NCBI GenBank assembly: GCA_905250025.1
Contig: CAJNOJ010000431.1
Location: 3,154 to 67,153, forward strand
Source of the DNA: Adineta ricciae
Taxonomy: Eukaryota > Rotifera > Eurotatoria > Adinetida > Adinetidae
Length of the DNA: 64,000 nt
Reading direction: 5' to 3'
The notes under the pieces were generated by a model, which saw nothing but the letters and a program-made list of their open reading frames with translations, did no database searches and was not told where the DNA came from. Below, piece by piece: positions 47,021 through 58,319 of the stretch. Made by a program: the position numbers and the translations under genes. Position 1 is the stretch's first letter, and every line of letters starts with the position of its first letter.

Positions 47021-48382
47021 TCAAGTAAATACTGCCATTGTTGTGTGCACTCTTGATTGAGTGCGTGGCATAAATCTTTGTGCTAATTTTTCAACAGATA
47101 GTAGGAGCCACGGAACGACTAGCTTAAAAAATGTTACTAGGCCTCCTTGAAGACCTAGTACTGTTGTAACAGCAAATAGAAAACTGTTTCGGTGTGTAAC
47201 GGTGATATAACATGCGACAGGTTTACATTGTTCAAAGAATTTTGCATATGAAATATTAGATAACCATCTTTCAATAAATATCTCTTCAACGATTGATTCA
47301 ATAGTATCATTCATACTAAATCGTGTTTCGTTTTTGTTTAATGTAACGATAGAAGAAGGTAAAGATATGTTTAAATAGGTAACTAGTAGATCGACGCATG
47401 ATTGATTATAAAAACATTCAAATGTGCTTTGAAGAAGTGATTCTAGCGGGGTACATCCAACAAAATAGCCAAGAATAAAAGGAGTTGACGATTGAGTACA
47501 TGTTGATGATGTAGCGCAATTGCAATTGTTATAAAATTGTGGATGAAAATAAACTGTTGCATATTGAACAACATCTTTCATTTGAAGATACCAATTAGTT
47601 GAATAGGATGATACCATTCCATTGCTTTGTATCATACCACGTAAAAGATGAAAAGTATTTAGAAAAACATTGGGCAATGTCGATTGAAATTTCATCAAAG
47701 ACGTATTTATTTGTGTGTTCAAAGCACTATTATCAATTATGTTAGCAGAAATAACTGATGATGCAAGAAATTGTTGACGGCCATCATTTATAATATCTTT
47801 TACGTGACTACACAACACGGCAAGTGTTTGAAACTGCGTGAAACATGTACCTTGAAGTGTAAACGCATTCCATTTTGCATGAAAATAGTTCAATTGATTG
47901 TATATTTGAAACAATTCTTTGATATACCAATCCGAAACAAATTCACTACCACATACTTGGTGTAAATCGAATTCAAGTTCAATGAATGATGAATAAGGAA
48001 TCGAGAAATGGAAACAAGGACAATTAATAGCATCAATACTATACTGTTGTTGTAATTGTTCGTATTCTTCAAGAGATGGATTATATATTACGGTGATAAA
48101 TGAAGAATAGATCAGTAAATTGTTAAGGCCAAATATTAATAACGTTATGCTCAAAAGAACTAAATAAACTCTGGTTCCTCGACGTTGCTCTTCGATTGTT
48201 TTATTATTCATCACCGTGTCAAATACGTTTAGTTTCTTGGCCCATACATAAATCTTTCGAGAGAATGTGACTAAAAAGTGATCGAGAAGAAAAATATTAT
48301 TTTTGATATGAGTAGCATGGATAAAGTAGAACAATAGGTGGCTACATCTTACATCTGCATCTTTAAAAGACATTTTTTCCAA
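47021..48382 (-). CDS. Two-pass membrane protein A of a three-gene family, 453 aa
   Basis: Minus strand, single exon. Membrane segments: about residues 75-98 (VYLVLLSITLLIFGLNNLLI) and 405-432 (FAVTTVLGLQGGLVTFFKLV). Between them lies a 300-residue outer domain with conserved Cys: CPC in INCPCFHFSIPYSSF, then LHQVCGSEFVSDWY, CNCATSSTC, and CKPVACYITV before the second span. Several N-glycosylation sequons are present. N-in, large Cys-rich ectodomain, then a span beginning in GLxGGL is the layout of DEG/ENaC-type channels. I see no diagnostic channel motif, so this is only a structural analogy. Paralogous to the two genes to its right on the same strand. The upstream start (MEKMSF) could be replaced by an internal Met. 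Confidence 0.65.
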   Translation of the reverse strand: MEKMSFKDADVRCSHLLFYFIHATHIKNNIFLLDHFLVTFSRKIYVWAKKLNVFDTVMNNKTIEEQRRGTRVYLVLLSITLLIFGLNNLLIYSSFITVIYNPSLEEYEQLQQQYSIDAINCPCFHFSIPYSSFIELEFDLHQVCGSEFVSDWYIKELFQIYNQLNYFHAKWNAFTLQGTCFTQFQTLAVLCSHVKDIINDGRQQFLASSVISANIIDNSALNTQINTSLMKFQSTLPNVFLNTFHLLRGMIQSNGMVSSYSTNWYLQMKDVVQYATVYFHPQFYNNCNCATSSTCTQSSTPFILGYFVGCTPLESLLQSTFECFYNQSCVDLLVTYLNISLPSSIVTLNKNETRFSMNDTIESIVEEIFIERWLSNISYAKFFEQCKPVACYITVTHRNSFLFAVTTVLGLQGGLVTFFKLVVPWLLLSVEKLAQRFMPRTQSRVHTTMAVFT

Positions 48383-48466
48383 TTGTTATTCACAATTTTA
48401 CATGAAAACACACGATTAAATGGTTTCTCAATCCTTTACAAACAAGTATGGGTCTTCTAAAGACTT

Positions 48467-49869
48467 TTATGAATATTTCTTAAATAGTATCTCACCTAAT
48501 TCGATAGATTGTTCAATCTGATGTCGCTGTAGGAGGTGTATCACTAGTGCAGCAATCACGAGAGCGATAATACGTAGAGATATTGTTAAACCACCAGTAA
48601 GAGCAACAATTCGCGTTATAGTTTCTGTTACACTATATGGCTGCGAAATTTGATAAGTACAATATGAGAGTTGACATTGAGTAAAATAAGATAGGTAAAT
48701 TGAAGTTGGGTTCCATGATTCAATAAATAGTTGTTCAAGTGAATTACTTATTGTACTGTTTATTGGAAAACGGCTAGCATTATAAGATGAATTTAATCGA
48801 GTAACATTAAGATTTGAATTATTATAAATTCTAATCATATCATTAAGACAATGTTGATTATCATAGAAACATTCAAGTGTTGACATACGAAGAGCTTGTA
48901 TAGGAAAACAAGCCGCATAAAAACCAACAACGTAATACAACACAGTTGCTATCGGACCATTAAGTCTATAGATAGCTGATGGTGTTTTACAGTATATATC
49001 ATTCGCACATAAGCATGTCGCATTGTTAGAATTTAGACTTCTTACTGTGATAACTGGAACAGGGATAGATGCATTGGAAACTTTAATTAGAAAGTTCTTG
49101 AATTCACCCGAAAGAAGTTGATTAACAAAAGTTATGTTCGAATAAAGTTGCAGAAAACGTAAAAATTTATTTGTCGTTTGCAGTATAAACTGATTAATTA
49201 TGGAAAGTACTTGAATATCAAACAGATCTTCTGTTAGAAGTTGTGCATTGACTAACTGTGTTTCTTGGAATTTTTTTAGTGAATTAACAACTGTGTTATT
49301 AGATAATTCACATAGTGAGCTCAATAATTGAAACAATGGTCCATTGTTTGCAAAATCCAGACCAAATATTCCATCATTACCTAAATTTATGTAGTGATTT
49401 TCAAAATCTATCGTATGTTTATCCAACAAAAGTAAGATATACTTTCAAATATTGATTTGTTTTGAAATAAATAAAATCACTTACCAGTAACAGAATTAGT
49501 AACGGCATCAATCCAGTTTGTGGAGATGAAATCACTTGAACATACTTGATGAAAAGACGGCTGGAATTGAATAAAATTACCATACGATATAGATACTTTG
49601 CTGCATGAACATTGTAAAGACGTGATTAGTCCGTTGATACTTTGTGATTGCAATTGTTTAACTGTTGTAAATGATGGATTGTTCACTTCGATAGATCTCA
49701 TTTCGGCAATAAACAGATTGTAAATTATAAGTATGGAAAAAGCCAAAACTAGAAGTAACAGATAACCACGTGTTGACCAACGTTGATATGTGATTTGTGT
49801 CTGCGCTTGTTCAGCTGAGGACTTGAATAAATTAAGATAAATCAATAAATGCCATATCGTGAGCGCCAT
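48467..49869 (-). CDS. Two-pass membrane protein B of the same family, 441 aa, two exons
   Basis: Exons 49869-49485 and 49407-48467 are joined in phase by a 77-nt intron (GTAAGT..GATAG). First span about residues 35-55 (YLLLLVLAFSILIIYNLFI). Outer domain with CSCSKVSISYGNF, FHQVCSSDFIS, CLCANDIYC and CQLSYCTYQI. Last span about 405-430 (RIVALTGGLTISLRIIALVI). Both halves align with the neighbours, which confirms that the intron is real and that the two frames are one gene. The last codons contain a GTGAGA string (TTAG|GTGAG) that could be a donor for a further small exon. Role unknown. Confidence 0.65.
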
Positions 49870-50418
49870 TGCTCGTACTCTTTGTTTTCGACTTCTGTTT
49901 TCTATCGTTCGCAGATCTATGTAAGATAGTTAGAGTGAGTGTATGAATATGATGCGGCTTTATCGTTTTAATTGAACAAAAAAGAGGTAAAAATAGAAAA
50001 CCAAGACCCTATAATACTATTTATGCCAGAACATTGCTAAAAGTCTTCAGCATATTTCGTATCTTAAAATGTTCCTATAGTCGATCCCGACTCAACTTCA
50101 TACGTGTAAAAATGTGCGCGTTTGACTCGATGAAAATAACTTTTTAGAAGAAAAATTATGAAGACATCTTTTGTTAGTATCAACCTAAGTTTCCTTCAAA
50201 AGAAAAAACTATTTTTCTTTGCTTGTTTGAACGGATAAAGTAAAAATTTCGAAGGACAGGAAGTTCAATGAGCAAGCCTCAAAATGAGCTGGGCAATTGT
50301 CTATTTACCCTCGCCCTGGTGATTTTCGGAAAGGAAGAAATGTCCTAATTAAAACTCAAATTTTATTTCAAATTTGGTGTATGCTCACTGTCTTTCTTGC
50401 AAATTGAAACGAATGTAA
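49870..50418. other. Intergenic between family members B and C
   Basis: About 550 bases with no frame or motif supported; presumably promoter of gene B. Confidence 0.4.
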
Positions 50419-51792
50419 CTAAATCAGCGCAATGATGTTTTTGTTTAACTTACTGCTAGTGGCCAAAGTATCGTGCAGCGATCTTTGATCTGAGCGCTGA
50501 AAGAAGAATGCGACTACATACGGAATAATCAGTCGAAGAACGACTGATAAACCACCAAAAAGTCCACAGAGAGTAGTGAACATGTAAAGAAAGGTAACAC
50601 GTCTATCAAGTGTATATAAGCATGATTTTGGTTGACATTGAGTAAAATATTGTGAGTAAGTAATGTTTGTTGATAACTTCTTAAGAAACATTGTACTTTG
50701 TGAAATATCTCTTAATGTATTGTTCTGATTGATATTCATCGATTCATTTAAAGATGCCAATAATGTTAAATTCAAAAACGATGATGTTTTATCTAAGTGC
50801 ATCGCAATAATGTTAAGTACACTTTGATTAGTTAAAAAATTTTGCTCAAGAGAAGAAGAGAGCAGAGATTCTAATGGCCAACAATTGACGAACCAATTTT
50901 GAAAAAGAAATGATGAATTTAACTGCTCTACAAAACCAAAGTCCGTATCAAGAAGTGCATCGTCATAATATCCTGTCGGTGCAGGACAGAGACTTGTAGA
51001 ATCACATATACACCCATTTGGATATGATGATTGTGGTGGATAGATAATTGTGCCTACACCTACTCTCCAATTGACTCCATCGAAAGTATAAGTTAAAAGT
51101 ATGAAATTTGTTTGAATTGCAGACCACATTTGATTTCCATATATAAGGGAACGAACAAAGGAAAAAGAGAAAAGAAAATCAGTTTTTATTTCCGCTTGAA
51201 GGTTATCAACAACTGCTTGAATTTGTTCATTGAAAATATCTTCGCTTAGTAAATAATTACAAATGAATTCTTCATCAAAAAAGTTTGATATCATGTTATT
51301 AATAGTTAATTGTGACAAGCTACATAGTTCTCGTAAGACTTGAAATTGTAAACTAGCTGTTGCTCGAAAATCCAAAATATAATGCATTGATGTTATATTA
51401 TCGAAGAGTACTTCTATCCATTGTTGAGATATGAAAATACTGGAGCAAATTTCATGATATGTTGGAATTAATTCAACGAATGAACCATATAAAGATGAAA
51501 TCTGAGCACATGGACACATTATATCACTTACACCGGTTTTATTCTGCAATTCAATATATGTATTCATGGATGGACTTTTTATCTCCACTTGCCGTCGCTC
51601 TGTATGTAAAGCATTGTACCAAGATAAGATTACAATGGAAACACTAAGAATAAGAACATAAAAACGTGTTGACCATTTCTCAATACGGACGACGTTTTCA
51701 TCGGTCGAATTTGACCTGAAAATGTTCAATTCCACTAAAAAGCTTTTGAGATACTGGATGCTACCAAGACATCCATTATTCCGTGTTTCCAT
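50419..51792 (-). CDS. Two-pass membrane protein C of the same family, 457 aa
   Basis: Minus strand, single exon. First span about residues 42-62 (RFYVLILSVSIVILSWYNAL). Outer domain with IMCPCAQISSLYGSF, YHEICSSIFISQQW, CICDSTSLC and CQPKSCLYTLDRR. Second span LYMFTTLCGLFGGLSVVLRL. The Cys pattern equals that of A and B. Three adjacent same-strand copies point to local duplication. Near the end, GTAAGT follows GCCACTAGCA, so the true C-terminus may be spliced to a short last exon rather than read to the stop at 50419. Function unknown; see A for the channel analogy. Confidence 0.65.
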   Translation of the reverse strand: METRNNGCLGSIQYLKSFLVELNIFRSNSTDENVVRIEKWSTRFYVLILSVSIVILSWYNALHTERRQVEIKSPSMNTYIELQNKTGVSDIMCPCAQISSLYGSFVELIPTYHEICSSIFISQQWIEVLFDNITSMHYILDFRATASLQFQVLRELCSLSQLTINNMISNFFDEEFICNYLLSEDIFNEQIQAVVDNLQAEIKTDFLFSFSFVRSLIYGNQMWSAIQTNFILLTYTFDGVNWRVGVGTIIYPPQSSYPNGCICDSTSLCPAPTGYYDDALLDTDFGFVEQLNSSFLFQNWFVNCWPLESLLSSSLEQNFLTNQSVLNIIAMHLDKTSSFLNLTLLASLNESMNINQNNTLRDISQSTMFLKKLSTNITYSQYFTQCQPKSCLYTLDRRVTFLYMFTTLCGLFGGLSVVLRLIIPYVVAFFFQRSDQRSLHDTLATSSKLNKNIIALI

Positions 51793-53065
51793 TTGTTTCT
51801 TTTTTCAGTGTAAAAGTAAAATAATTGCGCACAAAGACGATTCTTGTTGACGGAAAATGTTCTAATAGTTTGCTTCGCAGCGTGGATAATGCATTTTTTT
51901 AATTAACATAAAGTACAATAATAAAAAGATATTTTCCGTCTCAAAACCACAAAATAGTACATTTGAATTACACTTTCAGTAATAAAATATTCAACTCGGC
52001 GAATACATTCAAAAATGTTCTCAGTTTTTAACCGTCCAGCAAACGTCTCTCATAGAAAATCTTTTGTATATGTGAAGAGCGCGCCATTCATACCGTTGAA
52101 TTTTGAAAAATGTTATCGAGAATCCAAGAAGAGTGTGGGTGCGTATGAATTCATAAACAAAATAGTATAACGTATCAGTAACGATCGTCGAAAGTGACGC
52201 ACTTGATCCTCGACTGAATTACCACATAAAGATAAAATAATCTTTATGCTTGGCTTTAACGGCAAATATAGAAATATCTATTCAGACACAGCTTCTTAGA
52301 AATTGTTTCTATTCATTGCAGTTTCATACAAAACGAATTTAAGGATTTATTACTATACTTCAGTGACATAGTCAAGATTTTGAGGCTAATGTGTAAAGCT
52401 TTTAATTCAACAACCAATTAGAAAATATAAGAGAATGAAAAACTAGTAGTAAGTATCAAGTAAGATCAGTCCCCATTCAATACTTTGTTTCTGCCGTAAA
52501 ACATCACATCTTAATGAGACTTTTCGGGTAGATATGTTTGAGCTATTCACCTCGTGATAAATATTCCAGTTTACAATCTTAAGTTTTTCTAAGAGACAGT
52601 TTGAAACTAAGATTCAAAACACAGATTTGCCCGCATTCCAGATTTCTTCACCGTTATAAACGTTAGAAAGTCGAGCTTTTTATCAAAATGAAACGAAGAA
52701 ATCTGACCTGTTGAGTTGAAATGCTATATTTTAACTATGATTTAAATCAAACCTACACATTTGATAGCAGATGCGTTGCTCTATTGGATGCCTTTTTAAA
52801 AATGAAATTAGACATTGACAGAAATCAGCGCTTTGATAATCAACATACATGTAAAAAAGTATAATCCAATGCTAAAAATATCCTGGACGAACTTTTTTCA
52901 CGTATTATTAAGTCAGTCAAGTCTTAAAATGTGTCATTAGTCAAAGAAAGTGGACAATGGGCCATTCGCCCTCCCTCGGGTTACACAATTGACCGTTACT
53001 CACGTTTTTTTGGCAAATTGATTGAAGAAAGCATTGCTTTCATTTCTTACCAAATAAAAATATTG
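51793..53065. other. Intergenic, no gene seen
   Basis: 1.27 kb of AT-rich sequence. Short frames only, no splice-supported protein. Nothing is called. Confidence 0.45.
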
Positions 53066-53720
53066 TCAAAGTAAATCATAATTTCTCCATATCATACAGA
53101 ATTTTCCTATGATCACATTATCTTCATGATTTTTGGTAATCAATATTCCAGTCTTTTTTGCGCCAGCTTTCAAGTATAATGGTGTTCCTTCAGGCGAAGC
53201 TTCGGGAAACGTATCTACACCCAGTTTTTTAGCTTTTTTAACTACCTTGATCAATAATCGTAATCCACTTCCTTTCCCTTGTTGATATTTTGCAACATTC
53301 ATTCTACGAATGTAGACATACGGTGTACTATGTGGAAGGTATTGTTGTGCTTGTCTAGCCCGATCTGCATAACAAAAATCAAAATTATGAAGAAATGCCA
53401 TAATCATTATATCCAACTAAAATCTTCTGTTCATTATTTAATTCGTGATTTTCGGCATTTGATGGTACAAAGGAGGATGATCTATATGTTCCAATTGATA
53501 CACCTACAATAGCGTCATTGATTGTTGCTACATGGGCTATATCATTCATTGCTAATGCTTCTTTGTGCCAATATTCGAATATTACATTTCTATTTGATTC
53601 ACCTTTCGAAAGAAGATAATCATAGAATGGAAATGAATGTACTAGAAGCGAGTTTATGCCTTTTGTATCGTTTATTGTTGTACGTCTAATGATGAATTCT
53701 GAGTCAGTAGCAGTCGCCAT
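53066..53720 (-). CDS. GNAT-family N-acetyltransferase, frame-shifted or oddly spliced
   Basis: The first part (53720 to about 53411) starts MATATDSEFIIRRTTIND, the usual first strand of GNAT enzymes, and includes an AIVGVSIGTY strand. The second part (53416-53066) has YIRRMNVAKYQQGKGSGLRL, the acetyl-CoA loop in the form QxxGxGxxL, then a helix and LYLKAGAKKTG. The two parts are in different frames. Reading continues sensibly through MAFLHNFDFCYADRARQ, which suggests a one-base shift near 53405-53416. A 54-nt GT..AG intron ending TTATGCAG would not restore phase. Enzyme substrate unknown. Sequencing error or a dying gene are both possible. Confidence 0.65.
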
Positions 53721-54268
53721 TGTTATGTTATTAGACGCCGCATGGCTGATTTAACATTGTTTACGATGTGTGAATAAGAAAATGTGAAGAATAACGATGT
53801 TTATTTCATCTATCTTACCATGTGCTCTCGCTTCTAGTGACGTGTACAACAGTATTTTCAATTTCTTTCTATGTTTATTTGCTTGCCTACCAGGTTTTTT
53901 CTCTCTAAGCAAATGCGTACTACACATGAAGGGTTGATCTTGAGGATGAGGGTGATTTACAGATGATAAAATAAAAGTAACAATCTAGAATGGTTTAGTG
54001 GAAAATCGACAGTAGGAATTTCGACAATCTTGCAGATTTGAAAAACTGCGTATTGCTTTTCTAGGAGTATGTTACTACAAAGATTCATGTAGTATCCTAC
54101 TGCCCAGACTTACCCTCACCCACCCTTTTCGTTTTACCTCTAGAATATCCTCTGGTTTTTCGTCCTTCCATATGTATTTTAATCAAAAAATCCATTTAAA
54201 CTCATATTGAGTTCTTCAACTTTAAAATACATTTCCGGTCTGTTTATAAAATTTAAAAAAAGATTTAA
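53721..54268. other. Intergenic
   Basis: About 550 bases without a supported frame; it contains the GNAT promoter side and the 3' end of the next gene. Confidence 0.4.
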
Positions 54269-54868
54269 TTAGCAACACGGTCCGCATCCTAGATTACAAC
54301 AACTAATATCACAAGATGCTGGTGCGCTCGGAAATGACATATTACAGAATCCTGGTGTAATTTGAACTGGCATACGATGATCTGGTAATGAAACTGCATC
54401 ACTAACAGGTCTGCTCATTGGTTGGAGAATAGAATCGATTAATACAAGAAGTGCAAATATAAATGCTTGATATTCGTTATCAATATCAGCCATTTCAATG
54501 GTAAACTGATCATGCCAACTATGCTTATTTATTTTCACTTGCGCAACAATATTATCATTGATTTTTAAAACATAACTTCGATCCAAGATTTTTAAATCCG
54601 ACAGAGTAAAATTGCCAATAACTGTTTCGACAAGTTTTTTATCAATTTGCACATTAGCAAGAGTTTCTTTATCATCGACTGAATGAATTGCTTTGAATCC
54701 AATGTAAAATAATATTTTTTCATTTCCATCCTCAAACTGTCGATATTTACGAAAACCAGATCGACGAACTTGATAATAAGTTGCATTCCAAATATCATTA
54801 CTTTTGATTGTATAACGATACTTTTTCCATGGAGCATTTCGACTCTCTAATTGATACGATTGCTGCAT
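54269..54868 (-). CDS. Scramblase/LURP-like small protein, 199 aa
   Basis: Single-exon minus-strand frame. The pattern of short strands (YRYTIKSNDIWNATYYQVRR, then YVLKINDNIVAQVKINKHSW and FTIEMADIDNEYQAFIFALL) is like the tubby-type beta-barrel of LURP-one and phospholipid scramblase proteins. There the last helix (here AFIFALLVLIDSI) sits in the barrel core. The C-terminus is Cys-rich (SCDISCCNLGCGPCC), which could be palmitoylated or bind metal. The fold call rests on strand pattern only and is tentative. The ATG at 54868 is the first in frame. Confidence 0.4.
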   Translation of the reverse strand: MQQSYQLESRNAPWKKYRYTIKSNDIWNATYYQVRRSGFRKYRQFEDGNEKILFYIGFKAIHSVDDKETLANVQIDKKLVETVIGNFTLSDLKILDRSYVLKINDNIVAQVKINKHSWHDQFTIEMADIDNEYQAFIFALLVLIDSILQPMSRPVSDAVSLPDHRMPVQITPGFCNMSFPSAPASCDISCCNLGCGPCC

Positions 54869-55594
54869 TTTGATTGTTTGTAAAATTCATTTCACTCTGT
54901 AAGTATATATACATAAACCGATACGGAAATGATGATATTGGAAATTTTCTAATTGACTCATTTTTATGTCTATTGATGTTATTCATCGCAAGATCTTCTT
55001 GCCTGTGGCGAAACCTGTAAAGGAAGTCTGACATTTGTTGTCATTTCTCTGATAATTAATATGACGTGAATGGTCACACCTTTTCTTCGTTTTTCAAGAA
55101 TATTTTTCAAACGAGGATAAAACAATAACTTGAAATAGAAGATAACGAATGGATGAAAATTATTTGAACAAAATGTTGATAGCTTAAACATATGTGTAAC
55201 AACTATTCGAACAATTGATTTTGTATTGATTCTTATCTTATAGCATAGATATATTTCGAAATACTGTTCGAAATGACATCAATTACTTCTTCCCACCCGA
55301 TGAAGTCATGCTGAAGACAAATCGTTTTTTCGAATGTCTATTAACTAATGAATACTCGAGTTTTTGCTATAAGCAAGGAATGAGATAATAATTTCTCTTC
55401 CCTAGTTGACATTCAGCCGAAATGAAGAAAATATCATATTAAAATAATCTGTTGTTGAGGAGCACCTCAAATTATGATCAGTAACAGCAATAGTTGGGCA
55501 GAAATGTGCATAAGCGAAGAAAACTTAGTTCGAGTAATGAGAAATCTCAACAGTATATATACAAGAAACATTTATTAGTTTTTGTATTTCAAAT
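54869..55594. other. Intergenic
   Basis: About 725 bases, AT-rich. The small minus-strand frames at 54798-55191 have no supporting features. Confidence 0.4.
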
Positions 55595-56531
55595 ATGAGT
55601 AGTACAATTATCTCATTTTCTTTGTCAAATAATTCAATTGACTATCAATCATGGTTTATTCCATTGGATGTGATAAAAAATAGTTTTCTTTTCATGACTA
55701 TTCTAATGGCTTTACTCGTTTTATGTATTATTGTATTTAATAAAACATGCCATATAGTTCAATTATGCTTCTAGGAAATTCCTGTTTAACAGTGTTTTTC
55801 TTTTCGATTTTTTTGATTTGGATGACAATTTTTTCATTTCACAACGATTTTCAACAAATCCAATATAAAGATTTGTTATGTGAAATACGTTCTTATTTAG
55901 CTTATACTTGTTGTGCCGAACTACTTTATTCTTTTCTATTACAAAGAATCTATCGACATGTCATTGCGCTTTATCCAACTTGTCTATTTTGGCAATCAAT
56001 CAAATGTCAACTATTGCTCACTGTTATTACGTGGCCAACTTCCTTTCTATGTTCTTTACAATATTTACTAACCGATGAAATTCAATATCTCGTCGATGAT
56101 CAAATGCGTAATATGCCAAATCATCTTTCTAGTGTTTTAGTTTACAATGCATTGTATACTTATACAATACCCGTGGTTTGCATTTTTGTGATCTATTCTA
56201 AATTGGTCTTTTATATTAAAGAAATAAGTCGACGAACAGGTCAAGGATATACTTTATAGCTCGTGTTCGACGAGAGTTGCGAATGTTACACCGTATAGTG
56301 ATTATAGTGTCGAGTTTTCTAGTATTTGATATGCCATATTTAACTTATATGATCATGGAATTTATTGGAGAACATCTACTGAAATATGATCTTCGTATTG
56401 CTTTTGCATGCAGTGATCTGGCTTTGTTTTTCTTCATGATTATCATATTTCGGTTCACTGATCCGTTGAAGTCAATATCCATTAAAAGATTTACGGCTCC
56501 ACGAAGTACAGCAATTAGGCCAATAAAATAG
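55595..56531 (+). pseudogene. Class A GPCR pseudogene with two single-base deletions
   Basis: Starts ATG at 55595 (MSSTIISFSLSN, then a first hydrophobic helix LFMTILMALLVLCIIVF). The frame shifts by one base near 55747 and continues with further helices (SCLTVFFFSIFLIWMTIF, LLLTVITWPTSFLCSL, YTYTIPVVCIFVIYSKL). It shifts again by one base near 56257 and ends with RRELRMLHRIVIIVSSF and FRFTDPLKSI. All seven helices are recognisable once shifts are allowed. Both shifts fit loss of one C. The gene is unlikely to make a full receptor unless these are sequence errors. Confidence 0.7.
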
Positions 56532-57200
56532 CTGAACTAGTACACAGAAAATACGGCAATTTCCTACTCCTTACACAATAGGAGGTCATTTTTATTAGAA
56601 AGCTCCTTTAAATGTCATCTTTATTCGATGTATTCGAAGGCTCAGGCTTTATGATGCTTCTGTCTTTACTATTTACTAAAATATGAAAATCATTGTCTTT
56701 TCTTTGATAGTAATTCTATTTGTATTGTGATATCATCTTTATTCTCGTCCAATAAACAAACGTTCGTCAAATAAGAAAATGAATGAATCATCAAATAATG
56801 AATATATTCAGCGAGTTTTCATTCCTATACCCCTCACCCTCGATCAGTTGACACGAATAGGAACAACAACGGTAAACCAACGAAAAACTATCTGTTATCC
56901 CATGATAATGAAATTGATATCATATAATCATTTAAATATAAGCGTAAAGCTTGGTGCAATGGCATAGTACGAGAAGTTAAAGAGAGAAACATACGGGTGT
57001 TGAAAAAAAGTGAAAATATATTGATTTACATGACGGTTTAAAGCGTGAACATTCACACATGGGCGTGACCAGTCGATATGGTACTTCAACACGTATTTGT
57101 TTGGTTTAGCTTTAACTAATTGTCGGGAAAAGCTGATTCTTTTAGAAATTATAGTTCATGTGTAGCGCTGATGATCTATGACTACGCCAGATCAATGTTC
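56532..57200. other. Intergenic
   Basis: No supported gene. A 62-codon plus-strand frame at 56779-56967 has no recognisable features. Confidence 0.35.
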
Positions 57201-57390
57201 TAATAGCAACAACGTTGGTTTTCTTCTTGGCATAGGTAATGACACATTTTCTACACTAACAACTTACTCAACTGGTGCTAATTCATGAGATGTGAATGTA
57301 ACTGATCTTAATAACGATGACAAGCACAATTTTATCATTAAAAATCAAAATAATAGTATAGGCATCCTCTTGACTTGCTGATTTTATTTT
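57201..57390 (+). pseudogene. FG-GAP/VCBS repeat relic
   Basis: Reads NSNNVGFLLGIGNDTFST, then TTYSTGANS, TGA at 57287-57289, then DVNVTDLNNDDKHNFII and NNSIGILLT. The pattern (NVGxLLGxGxGTF .. DVNxDNKxDxxxxN) is that of FG-GAP/VCBS beta-propeller repeats. These are found in integrin-like and bacterial surface proteins. One internal stop and no flanking repeats make it a relic. Confidence 0.6.
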
Positions 57391-57589
57391 CAAACTTGAT
57401 CGTGAATTTTTTGTTATAAATTGTATCGGATGACTAAGTTGAATGTCGTAGACGCAAATCATTACAAAACGTTAAAATTTGAAATATTGATGACACATCA
57501 ACTAGTTTTGATAGAATATACTTTTCAGTTTCATTCTTAGCTGCGGCATTAGAATTCGAAAACCTTGGATTACTTCATTATCACTCAAA

Positions 57590-57753
57590 ATCTTTGCTTG
57601 TCCTCGTTATGGTGGTGCCATTGATCATGACTATAAAAGTTACATGCGCAGTAAGTCAGACGAAGTATTGAATGGGAAACGTTGGCATCGTCGCTCTAAT
57701 GGACCTGTAATAAAATGTACTTACGGTTATTTATATCAGTTTGGCAGTGTATA
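57590..57753 (+). pseudogene. Short coding relic of unknown origin
   Basis: A plus-strand frame reading ACPRYGGAIDHDYKSYMRS and GKRWHRRSNGPVIKCTYGYL up to TAG. Protein-like composition with two Cys, no family recognised, no start codon or splice context. It may belong to the same dead gene as the FG-GAP fragment or to another. Confidence 0.25.
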
Positions 57754-58319
57754 GATGCTTCATATGGTTTTGATACGTGTCGGTGTGCATGACATAGTTC
57801 GCATTAACAGATGACACCTTATGACTGTATGTTGTTTCCATAGTATTCATTTTTGATGATGTGGATGTACGATAGCAGGGAAGAAGGCGGTTGTAAATTC
57901 AATGAAAATAAATTGACTTGTACATCTAACGAGAGAAGGCCGCTAACTGTGTCCTCGCTGTTGGACTGAAACTCAGATTGACAATCAGTAATTGAACGTG
58001 CTGATTCCGAATATCACAATGACTTTTGCTCACTTTCGGTTTAAAGACCGGAATTTTCACTAAAAAATTCTCTTAAGCTGTTTAAATAAAAGAGCACACC
58101 GTTAAGCCTACCAAAAATAAGCTTTCAACGATCTGAGTGAGTTTTTGGCGTCTAAAGCTCAAAAAAGAGAGAAAAATCGTCATTCCCATCTACATATACA
58201 CGATCTGACAATAAATTCTTTTCCTTGACACATAGCAGCGGTTTTTTATTTGATCGAAAGCATTACGATTACAATATAAGCATAGAATGTTATGTCAAAA
58301 TTGAGTGTGCAATTGTATT
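57754..58319. other. Intergenic, 3' of the large receptor
   Basis: No supported gene on either strand; AT-rich. Confidence 0.4.
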
